Source: a bacterium
GTDB taxonomy: Bacteria > Bacillota_I > Bacilli_A > Acholeplasmatales > Acholeplasmataceae
Reading direction: 5' to 3'
Assembly (NCBI GenBank): GCA_018623895.1
Contig: JAAZUY010000003.1
Coordinates: forward strand, 1 to 26,186
Length of the DNA: 26,186 nucleotides
Under the pieces are notes generated by a model. The model was not told the origin of the DNA. It made no database searches and worked only from the letters and a program-made list of their open reading frames with translations. Below are positions 1 through 8,865 of this stretch, one piece after another. The position numbers and the translations under genes were made by a program. Each line of letters opens with the position of its first letter. The first letter of the stretch is position 1.

Positions 1-584
1 AAAATGCTGATTTTTATAAACAAAAAAAACCACTTAAATTGTTTATTCCAATTAACTTGAGACCTTTTTTCGATTCAATTACTCTAAGAAATTTCAGCTT
101 GTATTTGAAAACAGTTTTCAATCCAGAAGATCATTTATTAGATTTTAATGCTATTATTAAGTCTGTTAAAAACCAATTTAAAGATCAGATTGACAAAAAT
201 GTTTTAAAATCCAGAATATCTGGTTATGTGTCTTTAGAAAAAGCTTGGTGGTTAAGGTTTCTTCCTGCGTTTATCAAGAATTTAGCTTTTAAAATTGGGT
301 ATGATATCCTAGGCACAAAGATAAATACTGCTTCTTTTTCTAATCTTGGTTATGTTAAACTTCCAAAAGATATGCAAAAACATATAAAAGACGTAAATTT
401 TGTAATTGGAGGATTTGGAATAGGGATTGGATCAATTGGTTATCAGAATAATATAAATCTAAATTTTACATCAAGAATTAAGGATGTCTCCTTATTTAAA
501 TCTGTTTCTGATTTTTTCATTAGCGAAGGCATAACCGTTAATGCAATTTCAAACTACAGGGAGGCTTACGATGAGTTATTGTAA
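1..584 (+). CDS. Condensation-like acyltransferase (alcohol acetyltransferase type), C-terminal part
   Basis: The reading frame is open from the left edge (frame of base 3) to TAA at 582-584, so the true start and the N-terminal half lie outside the window. The visible 193 residues fit the C-terminal half of the chloramphenicol-acetyltransferase / condensation-domain superfamily, in the group often named alcohol acetyltransferase. Typical marks are the block IPINLRPFFDSITLRNFSLY near the left edge and the SNLGYVKLP stretch, which matches the S-N-x-G turn of this fold. The catalytic HHxxxDG motif would be upstream and cannot be checked. The last 14 bases overlap the next gene, a DUF6320 protein, which from memory is a recurrent partner of this family in Firmicutes. 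Substrate unknown: transfer of an acyl group from CoA to an alcohol or amine is a family-level guess. Confidence 0.7.
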   Translation, partial: NADFYKQKKPLKLFIPINLRPFFDSITLRNFSLYLKTVFNPEDHLLDFNAIIKSVKNQFKDQIDKNVLKSRISGYVSLEKAWWLRFLPAFIKNLAFKIGYDILGTKINTASFSNLGYVKLPKDMQKHIKDVNFVIGGFGIGIGSIGYQNNINLNFTSRIKDVSLFKSVSDFFISEGITVNAISNYREAYDELL

Positions 585-1227
585 TCAATGTAAAATAAAT
601 TATCATTCTAATCAAAAAAAGTGTGTATTATGTCAACAAAAACTTATAAATAGTTCTCTTAAAGAAAAAGAATATTTTCCTTTTTTTAGAAAAAAAGTCT
701 CTATCAAGCCTTTTATTAAATATTTTAATTATATTAATTTAATGTCTATTTTGATTTCGATATTAATTGACCTTCAAGATTTAAGTTTGAGCTTTTCTTT
801 AATTGTTTCCATAAGTAATTTATATGCAATTGCACTTGCATCCTTTATTTTTCGTCGGGAATTTTGGACATTCAAATTATCAAAGATTATTCTATTATCT
901 TTACTTACTTTACTTTTAATTACTTTGATATTACAACAAACTAACTTAGTCTTAGATTTTGTTCTTCCAATTACATTATTAGCAAATTTATTATTATTTT
1001 TTATCATCTTTATCACTAGAAAAGATAAACCCATTGACATGTCACTTCATCTACTAGCTTTTTCGATAGTTACTTTACTTCCAAAATTATTACAACAACT
1101 CTCTTTACTTAAAGTAACTCTTCCTACTGACATAGCTTTTTACTCAAGTTTGTCATTGATTATTTATTTATTATTATTCTACAGACGTTTAGTCTTTGAA
1201 GCTTTGAAAAGGCAATTCCATATATGA
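571..1227 (+). CDS. DUF6320-like zinc-ribbon membrane protein
   Basis: 218 residues from ATG at 571. An in-frame ATG at 541 exists, but the 571 start is preceded by a strong ribosome site (AGGGAGG at 557-563), and it puts the cysteine pattern at the very N-terminus. C4-x2-C7 and C18-x2-C21 form a zinc ribbon. After a short polar linker the rest (about residues 50-210) is very hydrophobic, with about six predicted membrane segments and a basic tail. The gene overlaps the acyltransferase before it by 14 bp and pheA after it by 4 bp (ATGA), so the three are probably translated together. The function of this family is not known to me. Membrane anchoring of, or transport linked to, the acyltransferase product is speculation. 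Confidence 0.72.
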   Translation: MSYCNQCKINYHSNQKKCVLCQQKLINSSLKEKEYFPFFRKKVSIKPFIKYFNYINLMSILISILIDLQDLSLSFSLIVSISNLYAIALASFIFRREFWTFKLSKIILLSLLTLLLITLILQQTNLVLDFVLPITLLANLLLFFIIFITRKDKPIDMSLHLLAFSIVTLLPKLLQQLSLLKVTLPTDIAFYSSLSLIIYLLLFYRRLVFEALKRQFHI

Positions 1228-1991
1228 AAAAATTAGCATATTTAGGTCCAACTCATACATTTTCTGATCTTTGCTACAAAACTCATTATAAAGATGCATA
1301 TTCTCCTATACATTGTAATACTATTGAAGAAGCTTTTGATTCTATAGATAGCTTCACAGATGCTTTAATCCCAATAGAAAATTCAACAGACGGATTTGTT
1401 CAAAAAACACTTGATCTATTAATTCAAAAAGACTTATTTATATTGGAAGAGCAAACAATTCCAATAAAATTTGCTTTTCTTGGAGATTTAAAATATGCAG
1501 AGAGAATTTACGTTCAATTTAAGAGTTTTGGACAATGCAAAAAATTTATCAAAGACCATCCAAATCTTGAAGTTGTTCTTACTTCATCCAATCAAAAGTC
1601 TTATGATCTCTATAAGAACAAATCTGATTCTTCAATAATTCCATTACACTTAATTTCCAATGAAAAACATATAAGTAATATTGAAGATTATGAAAACAAT
1701 CAAACTAGATTTATTTTGATTTCTAAGAAGCTTAACAATGTTGGTAAGTCGGCCTCTTTGGTGATATCTCCAAAAATAGATCGACCTGGACTTTTATATG
1801 ATATTCTTGGAATATTCAAAAAATATGACATTAATTTAACTTCAATAATCTCACGACCGACAAAAAAAGTTCTTGGTACGTATCATTTTTTTATTGAAAC
1901 AAAATTTATAAATTTTAATCCAAAAAAATTTTCAATGTTATTAGATATTATCAGAGAGTCTTTTAACGTGAAACTGCTTGGAATATATTAG
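1224..1991 (+). CDS. pheA: Prephenate dehydratase with ACT domain, divergent
   Basis: 255 residues. Prephenate dehydratase converts prephenate to phenylpyruvate, the committed step to phenylalanine. The catalytic domain has LGPTHTFS (7-14, for GPxGTFS), PIENSTDGFVQKTLDLL (50-66) and the catalytic TRF at 161-163. A C-terminal ACT domain (about 176-255) has GLLYDILGIFKKYDINLTSI. Two things are odd. The usual SHPQAL segment reads VQFKSFGQ (98-105). The Phe-binding ESRP motif reads ISRP (209-212), so the glutamate is lost. No chorismate mutase is fused. The start overlaps the DUF6320 gene by 4 bp, and an aminotransferase ends 4 bp beyond the stop on the other strand. The family is clear; activity and feedback control are less sure because of the substitutions. 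Confidence 0.85.
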   Translation: MKKLAYLGPTHTFSDLCYKTHYKDAYSPIHCNTIEEAFDSIDSFTDALIPIENSTDGFVQKTLDLLIQKDLFILEEQTIPIKFAFLGDLKYAERIYVQFKSFGQCKKFIKDHPNLEVVLTSSNQKSYDLYKNKSDSSIIPLHLISNEKHISNIEDYENNQTRFILISKKLNNVGKSASLVISPKIDRPGLLYDILGIFKKYDINLTSIISRPTKKVLGTYHFFIETKFINFNPKKFSMLLDIIRESFNVKLLGIY

Positions 1992-1995
1992 AGAT

Positions 1996-3192
1996 TTAAA
2001 AATTTTTCAAATATGTCTCTAATCCTTTTTTTAGGATTAACAATGCTCGTTTTAATTTATTTTTATTATATACATAAGCTATTCTTATTTGATTAATTCC
2101 TTTGTTGCTTTTTAAATAAAAATCTTTTGCTGGAGCAACAAAAACAGTTTCTCCATCGTATTCGTATGATTCTAACATCCATTTTGCAAAATGTTCTGCA
2201 TTTTCAATAGGTAATGTTACTAATATATAAAATGCCCCTTCAGGATATGAATAAGTTATACCATCAATTTTTTCTAGTTCTTTAATCACCACATCTCTTC
2301 TTGATTGATATTCTTTTGAAATTTTAATGTAATACTTAGAATCTAATTTATAAAGTTCCGTTGCACCGACTTGATCTAATGTTGATACACTTAGTCTTGC
2401 CTGTGCCAATTTTATTATATGACTCATCAAACTCTCATTTTTGCTTATTATAGCTCCAATTCTGGCACCACATGCGCTATACTTTTTCGATACACTATCA
2501 ATAAGAATTAAGTTATCATTCGCTTTTCTACTAATTGTTGCTAACGATGTTGCTTTTTTATTATCAAAACTCATAGGACGATATACTTCGTCTGAAATAA
2601 TGTAAAGATCATATTTTAAAGCTAATTTTACTATCATTTTTAATTCTTCTTCAGAATACACTGTTCCAGTCGGGTTGTTTGGATTTGTAATTAGAATCGC
2701 TTTTGTTCTTGTATTTATCAATTTTTCAATTGTTTCAATTTCAGGAAGATGATAATTATTCTCTTCAACAGTTAGAATTGGAACAACATTTATACTAAAT
2801 TGTTTTAAAAAACTTACTGTATTGACATAAAATGGTTCGGGTATAAGAATTTCATCTTGTGGATCTGTTATTGCTGAGATTGCAAAAAGAAGTGCTTCTG
2901 ATGCGCCATTTGTTACTATTATATCTTTGTAATCAAAAATTATATCATCTTCTTTAAATCGTGAAACTATAGATTCTATCAATTTTCTATTTCCTTGGGA
3001 AGGTTCATATTTTAATGTCTCTATTTTTTGTCTTTTTACAGCTTCAAAAAAAGATTTCGGAGTTTGAATGTCTGGTTGACCAATATTTAAAAAATATATC
3101 TTTTTTCCATCAGAAATAGCTTTATTTGAACTTGGTGCTAATTTTCTAATAGGTGACTCATTCAAATTTATAACTCTATTTGAAAATTTCAT
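1996..3192 (-). CDS. Class I/II PLP aminotransferase (aspartate/aromatic type)
   Basis: 398 residues, normal length for fold-type I aspartate aminotransferase relatives. The sequence shows NPNNPTG (170-176), the D201/Y204 pair in SDEVY that contacts the cofactor ring, and the lysine box SVSKKYSACGARIG with predicted Schiff-base K236 and R244 for phosphate. Such enzymes move an amino group from glutamate or aspartate to 2-oxo acids. Because the convergent neighbour makes phenylpyruvate, transamination to phenylalanine is a plausible role, but substrate choice cannot be read from sequence. The ATG at 3192 has AAAGGTAG about 5 bases upstream. It is the last gene on this strand before pheA, with only 4 bp between the two stop codons. 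Confidence 0.87.
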   Translation of the reverse strand: MKFSNRVINLNESPIRKLAPSSNKAISDGKKIYFLNIGQPDIQTPKSFFEAVKRQKIETLKYEPSQGNRKLIESIVSRFKEDDIIFDYKDIIVTNGASEALLFAISAITDPQDEILIPEPFYVNTVSFLKQFSINVVPILTVEENNYHLPEIETIEKLINTRTKAILITNPNNPTGTVYSEEELKMIVKLALKYDLYIISDEVYRPMSFDNKKATSLATISRKANDNLILIDSVSKKYSACGARIGAIISKNESLMSHIIKLAQARLSVSTLDQVGATELYKLDSKYYIKISKEYQSRRDVVIKELEKIDGITYSYPEGAFYILVTLPIENAEHFAKWMLESYEYDGETVFVAPAKDFYLKSNKGINQIRIAYVYNKNKLKRALLILKKGLETYLKNF

Positions 3193-3232
3193 ATTACTAC
3201 CTTTTTTATAATTATCATAATTTAATATATAT

Positions 3233-3260
3233 ATTTTATCATAAGATTTTATTTGTCTAA
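3233..3260 (-). promoter_or_regulatory. Candidate promoter for the aminotransferase gene
   Basis: On the minus strand an extended -10, TGATAAAAT (TAAAAT at 3233-3238), lies 16 bp after a weak -35, TTAGAC (3255-3260). It sits in the 92 bp gap after the NUDIX gene and would give a leader of about 33 bases. Sequence match only. The gap is otherwise very AT-rich and holds no clear terminator. Confidence 0.35.
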
Positions 3261-3284
3261 TCTGAATTTATTTCTAATGACCTA

Positions 3285-3683
3285 TCAATAACTCTGTGCT
3301 TTAAATTTTTTTGAAAAATATTTAAGAGCCTTCTTATCATTATCATATGTTAATTTTTGAAGTGCTTCCTCTATTTCTAACCAGAATGCATTATGAATCT
3401 CTTCAGTCTGTATTTTAATTTTATTGTTTAATGCAGAGGCACAAAAATAAATTACTTCCTTATTAATTCCACTTTTTAATTTATATTTAATCGAATACGA
3501 TAATGACTCTAGTTTAATTTTAATCCCCGTCTCTTCGTAAACTTCTCTTAAAGCTGTTTTTTCAGGACTTTCATTTATTTCAATGTGTCCTTTTGGAAAA
3601 CCTATATGATTTCCATTGATTTGATGAATTAATAATACTTTTTTTTCTAGAAAAGTGATAGCACCGACAGATAATTCTTTCAT
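3285..3683 (-). CDS. NUDIX hydrolase, Ap4A-hydrolase-like
   Basis: 132 residues. A complete Nudix box spans residues 32-54 (G-x5-E-x7-RE-V-x-EE-x-G-I: starts GHIEINE, ends REVYEETGI), preceded by GFPKGHIE. This combination is typical of bis(5'-nucleosyl)-tetraphosphatases, which cleave Ap4A and similar dinucleotides, though related NUDIX proteins act on other nucleoside diphosphates. The ATG at 3683 has the ribosome site AAAGAGGGG, which begins right at the recD2 stop (TAG, 3697-3699), so it is the last gene of the rsmH-nadD-nadE-mnmA-recD2 run. It ends with TGA, evidence for the standard code. Substrate is inference. Confidence 0.82.
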   Translation of the reverse strand: MKELSVGAITFLEKKVLLIHQINGNHIGFPKGHIEINESPEKTALREVYEETGIKIKLESLSYSIKYKLKSGINKEVIYFCASALNNKIKIQTEEIHNAFWLEIEEALQKLTYDNDKKALKYFSKKFKAQSY

Positions 3684-3696
3684 ATTTCCCCTCTTT

Positions 3697-5889
3697 CTAA
3701 TCTAAAAAATCATATGGCGACATTGTTTTTTTATTTTCTTGATTTTTGTTTTTCAGAAAAAAAGATAGTAATGTCTGTCTTTGAGTGCTTTTGTTATTTG
3801 ATGCCTTTATAAGGGTTTCAGGTTCTCCAATTATCAACAATACATTTTTTGCTCTTGTTATTCCAGTATATATCAATTCTTTTTTTAACATATGAGAATA
3901 TGTTTTAACAAGCGGCATTATAACAATCTTATATTCACTTCCTTGAGACTTATGAACACTTATAGCATACGCTAGGGTTATTTGATCCAAGTCATTTTTA
4001 TTGTATACAACTTCATTTCCATCATAAGAAACAACTAATTGATATTCTTCAGAGTCATTTCTTATAATTTTATGGACCGTACCTATATCACCGTTCATGA
4101 TTCCAAGGTTTGGCTCGTTAATTAATTGTATTACCTTATCTCCTTTATAAAATTTCTTCTCTTTCCATATGAGGACTTGAGAGTTGTTTTTATTGAGTTT
4201 CTCTTGAATAAGAAAATTGAAATTGTCAATTCCTAAATTACCCTTGTAAATAGGTATTAATACCTGTATATCCTTATATATAGAATACCCTTTCTTTAAA
4301 GCATCATCAATTTGATTAAGAATAACTTCAAAAATCATGTTTCTTTTACATTTATATATGAATAAATCTTCTTCTGAATTTAAATCTTTCAAACTTATAT
4401 TCATACTATTTACTTTTTGTGATAATTTAATAATCCTTGAATCTCTTGCTTGTCTATGGATTTGAATTAATTTAACTACGGGGAATAATTTAGATTTAAT
4501 ACAATCATCCAAAAATTGTCCTGGTCCAACTGATCTTAATTGATCAGAGTCTCCTACTATTATGACCTTTGACTTTTTTTCAATTGCATCAAATAATTTT
4601 GTAGCAAGAAATATATCTATCATTGATGCCTCATCAATAATAATTAATTCTTGCTTGAGTTTGGAAAACTCATTATGTTTAAAGCTTCCATCATAATTAA
4701 ATCCTAAACTAGAATGAATAGTTTTTGCAGGAAAATCCAAAACCTCTTGAAGTCTTTTCGAGGCTCTTCCTGTCGGAGCCATAATCAATATTTTCTCGTA
4801 CAACTCGTGTCTCTCAATATTACCTGATATATACCTGTAAAAATCAATTATTCCATCGATTATTGTAGTTTTACCAGTTCCTGGACCGCCTGTAATTATC
4901 GTTATTGGGTTACTAAGTGATGTTAAAATCGCTTCTTTTTGAATCTCAGTGTACGTTATACCTTTTTTTAATTCAAGGACATTTATATAATCCATATTAT
5001 TATTTACATTTTTCTCAAATTGATTTAATAATCTTAGTTTATTTGCTAATCTTTTTGCACTGTAATAAGCATTTTGAATTGTATATTTATCATCATTTTT
5101 TACTACCAGACTTTCAGTTATTAATTCTTCTATTATATCGTCAATATTTTGATTTATTTTTAAGTTGTTTTTTATATAATAGCTTATTTGTTGTTTAGTT
5201 AAATAAGTATCCCCACTTTTATACATTCTATTCTCAAATGTATAAATTATAGCTGCTTTAATCCTTCTTTTATCATTAGGCTTAATACCTATTTTTTTTG
5301 CAATCTCATCTGCTTTAATGAATCCAATTTGATCTATATCATATATTATTCTGTATGGATCCTCTTTAATTTTTTCAACAGCTAATGAGCCATATTTATC
5401 TATGATTTTTGATGTCAACTTATGAGAAAAACCGAAGCCTAGCAGAGAAACACTTAATTTTTCTTGATTTTTATTTTCAATCAGTTCTGATCTTAGTTTT
5501 AGAATTCTTATGTTTGATAATCCAAGTCCTTCGATACTTTTTGGATCTTTAATAATCATTTCTAAACAGTTAACCCCTAACTTTTCTACAATCTTTCTTG
5601 CAGTTTTCGGTCCTATACCAGAAAAATTATTACTTGATAAATATATTACTAGTCCCTCTATATTATCATTATCTAACCTATTAACATTTAATGCATTAAA
5701 TTGCATACCAAATTTTTTATGGTAGACATATTCTCCTTCAAAACAATAACTTAATCCTTTTGAAAGCTCATTAAAATACCCTACAACCGTAACTATTTTT
5801 TCTTCAGTAGAGTCTAATCTTATAATTTGATAGTTGTTTTCTTTATTATGATAAACTATATTTTTAAGTGTACCCTCAACTTTAGGCAT
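3697..5889 (-). CDS. recD2: RecD2-type ATP-dependent 5'-3' DNA helicase
   Basis: 730 residues, the usual length for RecD2, the RecBC-independent RecD homologue of Firmicutes. An OB-like N-terminus (1-75) is followed by helix-hairpin-helix segments (for example FSGIGPKTARKIVEKLG, 89-105, and IGFIKADEIAKKIGI). The superfamily 1 motor has Walker A GGPGTGKT (334-341), Walker B IIIDEASMID, motif III GDSDQLRSVGPGQFLDD, and motif V/VI ending AYAISVHKSQGSEY then YTGITRAK. It acts in DNA repair and replication-fork maintenance. It overlaps the mnmA stop by 8 bp. The mnmA-recD2 neighbourhood also occurs in Bacillus (with one gene between), which supports the call. Confidence 0.93.
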   Translation of the reverse strand: MPKVEGTLKNIVYHNKENNYQIIRLDSTEEKIVTVVGYFNELSKGLSYCFEGEYVYHKKFGMQFNALNVNRLDNDNIEGLVIYLSSNNFSGIGPKTARKIVEKLGVNCLEMIIKDPKSIEGLGLSNIRILKLRSELIENKNQEKLSVSLLGFGFSHKLTSKIIDKYGSLAVEKIKEDPYRIIYDIDQIGFIKADEIAKKIGIKPNDKRRIKAAIIYTFENRMYKSGDTYLTKQQISYYIKNNLKINQNIDDIIEELITESLVVKNDDKYTIQNAYYSAKRLANKLRLLNQFEKNVNNNMDYINVLELKKGITYTEIQKEAILTSLSNPITIITGGPGTGKTTIIDGIIDFYRYISGNIERHELYEKILIMAPTGRASKRLQEVLDFPAKTIHSSLGFNYDGSFKHNEFSKLKQELIIIDEASMIDIFLATKLFDAIEKKSKVIIVGDSDQLRSVGPGQFLDDCIKSKLFPVVKLIQIHRQARDSRIIKLSQKVNSMNISLKDLNSEEDLFIYKCKRNMIFEVILNQIDDALKKGYSIYKDIQVLIPIYKGNLGIDNFNFLIQEKLNKNNSQVLIWKEKKFYKGDKVIQLINEPNLGIMNGDIGTVHKIIRNDSEEYQLVVSYDGNEVVYNKNDLDQITLAYAISVHKSQGSEYKIVIMPLVKTYSHMLKKELIYTGITRAKNVLLIIGEPETLIKASNNKSTQRQTLLSFFLKNKNQENKKTMSPYDFLD

Positions 5890-7009
5890 ACTCTCTTAAT
5901 TTTTCCTCATAGTAAACTTCATTGATAAAACCTGCACCTAGACATATATCATTTTGATAAATAGCACATAATTGTCCTGGAGTTACAGCTTTTACTTTTT
6001 GTGGATACTCAACTAAAACATTATTATTTTCTAAAAATGTAATTTTAATATTGGAATCCTTTTGTCTATATCTAAACTTCGCTGTATAATCTCCATTCTC
6101 TCTTTTGCCTCTCCAAATTACATCTTTGAGTATACATTTGTCACTATAAAGATTAATGTGGTTGGAATTAGGTTCAACGTATAACGTATTATCTACCAAT
6201 GATTTTCCAACTACATACCATGGATCAGTAACATTTTGAACCCCTCCAATTTCTAATCCTTTTCTTTGTCCGATTGTATAAAACATGAGTCCATTATGCT
6301 CTTTAATGTAAGTGCCGTCTAATCTTTTCATTGGTCCTTTCTTTGCAGGAAGATAGTTTTTTAGAAAACTACTAAAATTTCTCTCTCCAATGAAACATAT
6401 ACCTGTAGAATCCTTTTTTTCAGCAACATCTAATCCAAGATCTTTAGCAATTTTTCGCACTTCTAATTTACTTATTTCGCCTAAAGGGAAAATTGTTTTT
6501 TTTATTTGTTCTGATTTTATCTGAGATAAAAAGTATGACTGATCTTTTGTTGAATCAACACCTCTTTTAATATGCCATATATCATTCAATTTAACTTTAT
6601 TCGCATAATGCCCGGTTGCAATATATTTAGCACCCTTCGACATAGCAAAATCAAGAAAGGCTTTAAACTTAATTTCATTATTACATAATATATCAGGATT
6701 AGGTGTTCTATTTTTTTTGTATTCTGACAAAAAATATTTAAATACTCGATCCCAATATTCTTCAATAAAATCAACTTTTTCTATGCTAACACCTAATTTT
6801 TTAGCAACCTTTTTCGCATCACTATAATCAATCTCTTGCTCGCACTTTTCAGATTTTAAAAATGGATTTCCAAGTATATCATTATTTGTAGCATTATCCC
6901 AATTTTGCATAAAAACAGCGTGCACATCATATCCTTTCTTTTTCAAAAGATAGGCAGCAACAGCACTATCAACTCCTCCACTTAACCCAACTATAACTTT
7001 TTCTTTCAT
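5882..7009 (-). CDS. mnmA: tRNA-specific 2-thiouridylase MnmA
   Basis: 375 residues, full length. MnmA makes 2-thiouridine at U34 of tRNA for Lys, Glu and Gln. The ATP-pyrophosphatase loop is GLSGGVDSAVAAYLL (8-22). The two catalytic cysteines are C109 in NPDILCNNEIKF and C205 in STGICFIGERNFSSFL. The ATGHYA block (131-136) and the C-terminal beta-barrel part containing YTIGQRKGLEIGG are also present. Start ATG at 7009 overlaps the nadE stop by 4 bp (ATGA), and the end overlaps recD2 by 8 bp. A sulphur donor desulfurase (iscS/nifS type) is not in the window. Confidence 0.95.
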   Translation of the reverse strand: MKEKVIVGLSGGVDSAVAAYLLKKKGYDVHAVFMQNWDNATNNDILGNPFLKSEKCEQEIDYSDAKKVAKKLGVSIEKVDFIEEYWDRVFKYFLSEYKKNRTPNPDILCNNEIKFKAFLDFAMSKGAKYIATGHYANKVKLNDIWHIKRGVDSTKDQSYFLSQIKSEQIKKTIFPLGEISKLEVRKIAKDLGLDVAEKKDSTGICFIGERNFSSFLKNYLPAKKGPMKRLDGTYIKEHNGLMFYTIGQRKGLEIGGVQNVTDPWYVVGKSLVDNTLYVEPNSNHINLYSDKCILKDVIWRGKRENGDYTAKFRYRQKDSNIKITFLENNNVLVEYPQKVKAVTPGQLCAIYQNDICLGAGFINEVYYEEKLREYA

Positions 7010-8865
7010 TTTGAAATTTTTATATCGCTTGGTAATCGATATTCTCCCCTAGGTGATAAACTAAAGTTTAATATTTTTGGTCCTTCTGGCATCGTTTGTC
7101 TTTTAAATTGTGAATTATAGAATCTATTAAAAAATCTATCGACATAAATTTTTGAATTTTTATGATTCATTTTAAAAGCATTTTCAATTAGAAAAATCAT
7201 TTTACTCTTACTTGCACCTTGAACTAAATGATGATATAGCATAAAATCATTTATATCATATCTTCCAATTATTTTCTCGGTATCTTGATTTTCTAAAAGT
7301 TCAGGTGTGACTGGAGATGACAGTATGCCATCAAGAGTTTCCTTCAATTCTTTATATACTTTTCTACCGTAATAATCCACCAACAATCTAACCCAAGTTT
7401 TAGGCAATCCGCTATTGATCGCATACATACTCATGTGATCTCCATTGTATGTCATAAACCCTAAAGCTATCTCTGAAAGATCACCAGTGCCTAAAACAAA
7501 TCCTTCATATTTGTTTGCAAGATTCATTAAATTTAATGTTCTTATCCTAGCTTGACTATTCTCATAAGTTACATCAATAGACTCATGTTTAATATCATTT
7601 AGATGATTTGACAACAATTTATTTATGGGGATATTTAAATGATTAATCTTTAGATACGACATTAAATTGATAGAAAAATCATACGTTTTCTTACTAGTAA
7701 CTTTGCTAGGCATGGATACTCCAAAAATTTTGACATCTTTATTATTTAGTCTTTTTAGAGCTTGATGAGATACTAATAATGCTAATGTAGAATCAAGGCC
7801 TCCCGAGACTCCAATAATTATGTTTCTAGCCCCTTCTGGCATTGACTTAATTCTTTTCATCAATGCTAATATTTGAAGATTCCAAGCTTGAAATATTGCC
7901 TCTTCCTTTTTACTTTCTGGAATAAATGGAAGTTTGTTTAGTTCTTTATCAAAAATATACTCAGTAGATTCTTCATTATCAAAATTAACTATTTGATATT
8001 CTTTAATGTGTTTAAAATGTAAATCTCTAAATGTAGAATCTTGTCTTTTTAAAAAATTTATTCCTTCAAGATCTATATCTGCAGTCAAAATATTTCTTTT
8101 CATAGAAAAATCTATGTATTCTTCGATCAATTCACCTTGAACAGCAATTAATTGATGTGAAGAATAACAAACTTCAGAAGTGGATTCAAATACTCCAGAT
8201 GAGGTATAAATATAAGCACCCATTTGTTTTCTAGAATGATCTAGGACACATATCTTTCTTATATCATTTTTCATCACGTGTTCGCTAGAAGCTGATAAAT
8301 TAAAAATCATATTTGCTCCTGCTAGACTCATATCATCTGAGGGAGAATATGTTGCCCATAGATCCTGACAAATCTCTACTCCAAACCTTATTACATTTTT
8401 TGTATCCTCAAAAATTATAGATCCAAAAGAAACATTTTGATCAAGAATATTTATTTTTTTCATGTTAGTATCTAATCCTGAATGAAACCATCTTTTTTCA
8501 TAAAATTCATGATGGTTTGGGATATACATTTTTGGAACAACGCCTAATATCTTGAGTTCTTTTATTACCACAGCGCAATTATACAAAGCACCATTGAGAT
8601 CTAGTGGAACACCTAATATATATATACCTTTATATTTTGTCTTACTAATAATAAAGTACAATGCATCAAGAGCTTCACTTAAAAAATTACCTTGATAAAA
8701 TAAATCACTTGAACTATAACCAGTTATACAAAGTTCTGGAAAAACAACAATAGAGGAATTGCACTTATCTAATAAATTTAAGATCGATGTTTTATTAAAT
8801 TCAATATTTCCCACTTGGATTTCAGGAGTCGCAGCAGAAACTTTAATAAATCCTTTTTTATACAT
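7006..8865 (-). CDS. nadE: Glutamine-dependent NAD+ synthetase
   Basis: 619 residues in two domains. The N-terminal nitrilase-type glutaminase (1-about 290) shows the catalytic triad E44 (PELCITGY), K112 (PKMYIPN) and C166 (VEICQDLW). The C-terminal synthetase carries the pyrophosphatase loop GVSGGLDSTLALLVS (about residue 350) and LGTGDLSEIALGFMTYNGDHMSMYAINSG in pieces. The enzyme turns nicotinate adenine dinucleotide into NAD+, taking ammonia from glutamine. It directly follows nadD, the preceding step, with an 8 bp overlap, and overlaps mnmA by 4 bp. It is the long form, unlike the short ammonia-dependent NadE of Bacillus. Stop is TGA. Confidence 0.94.
   Translation of the reverse strand: MYKKGFIKVSAATPEIQVGNIEFNKTSILNLLDKCNSSIVVFPELCITGYSSSDLFYQGNFLSEALDALYFIISKTKYKGIYILGVPLDLNGALYNCAVVIKELKILGVVPKMYIPNHHEFYEKRWFHSGLDTNMKKINILDQNVSFGSIIFEDTKNVIRFGVEICQDLWATYSPSDDMSLAGANMIFNLSASSEHVMKNDIRKICVLDHSRKQMGAYIYTSSGVFESTSEVCYSSHQLIAVQGELIEEYIDFSMKRNILTADIDLEGINFLKRQDSTFRDLHFKHIKEYQIVNFDNEESTEYIFDKELNKLPFIPESKKEEAIFQAWNLQILALMKRIKSMPEGARNIIIGVSGGLDSTLALLVSHQALKRLNNKDVKIFGVSMPSKVTSKKTYDFSINLMSYLKINHLNIPINKLLSNHLNDIKHESIDVTYENSQARIRTLNLMNLANKYEGFVLGTGDLSEIALGFMTYNGDHMSMYAINSGLPKTWVRLLVDYYGRKVYKELKETLDGILSSPVTPELLENQDTEKIIGRYDINDFMLYHHLVQGASKSKMIFLIENAFKMNHKNSKIYVDRFFNRFYNSQFKRQTMPEGPKILNFSLSPRGEYRLPSDIKISK

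Noticed and set aside
39..41. TTG at 39 as start of the acyltransferase gene.
   Set aside because: The frame is open to the left edge and the residues before it continue the conserved segment, so the gene is simply cut by the window.
774..1040. 88-codon open frame on the minus strand opposite the DUF6320 gene.
   Set aside because: Shadow of a membrane-protein gene with strong cysteine pattern, ribosome site and overlaps on the plus strand; the shadow has no recognisable features.
2020..2039. Perfect 7 bp inverted repeat TAATCCT / AGGATTA with a 6-base loop, near the pheA/aminotransferase junction, considered as a shared terminator.
   Set aside because: It lies inside the end of the aminotransferase coding region, is very AT-rich and has no T-run directly after it on either strand.
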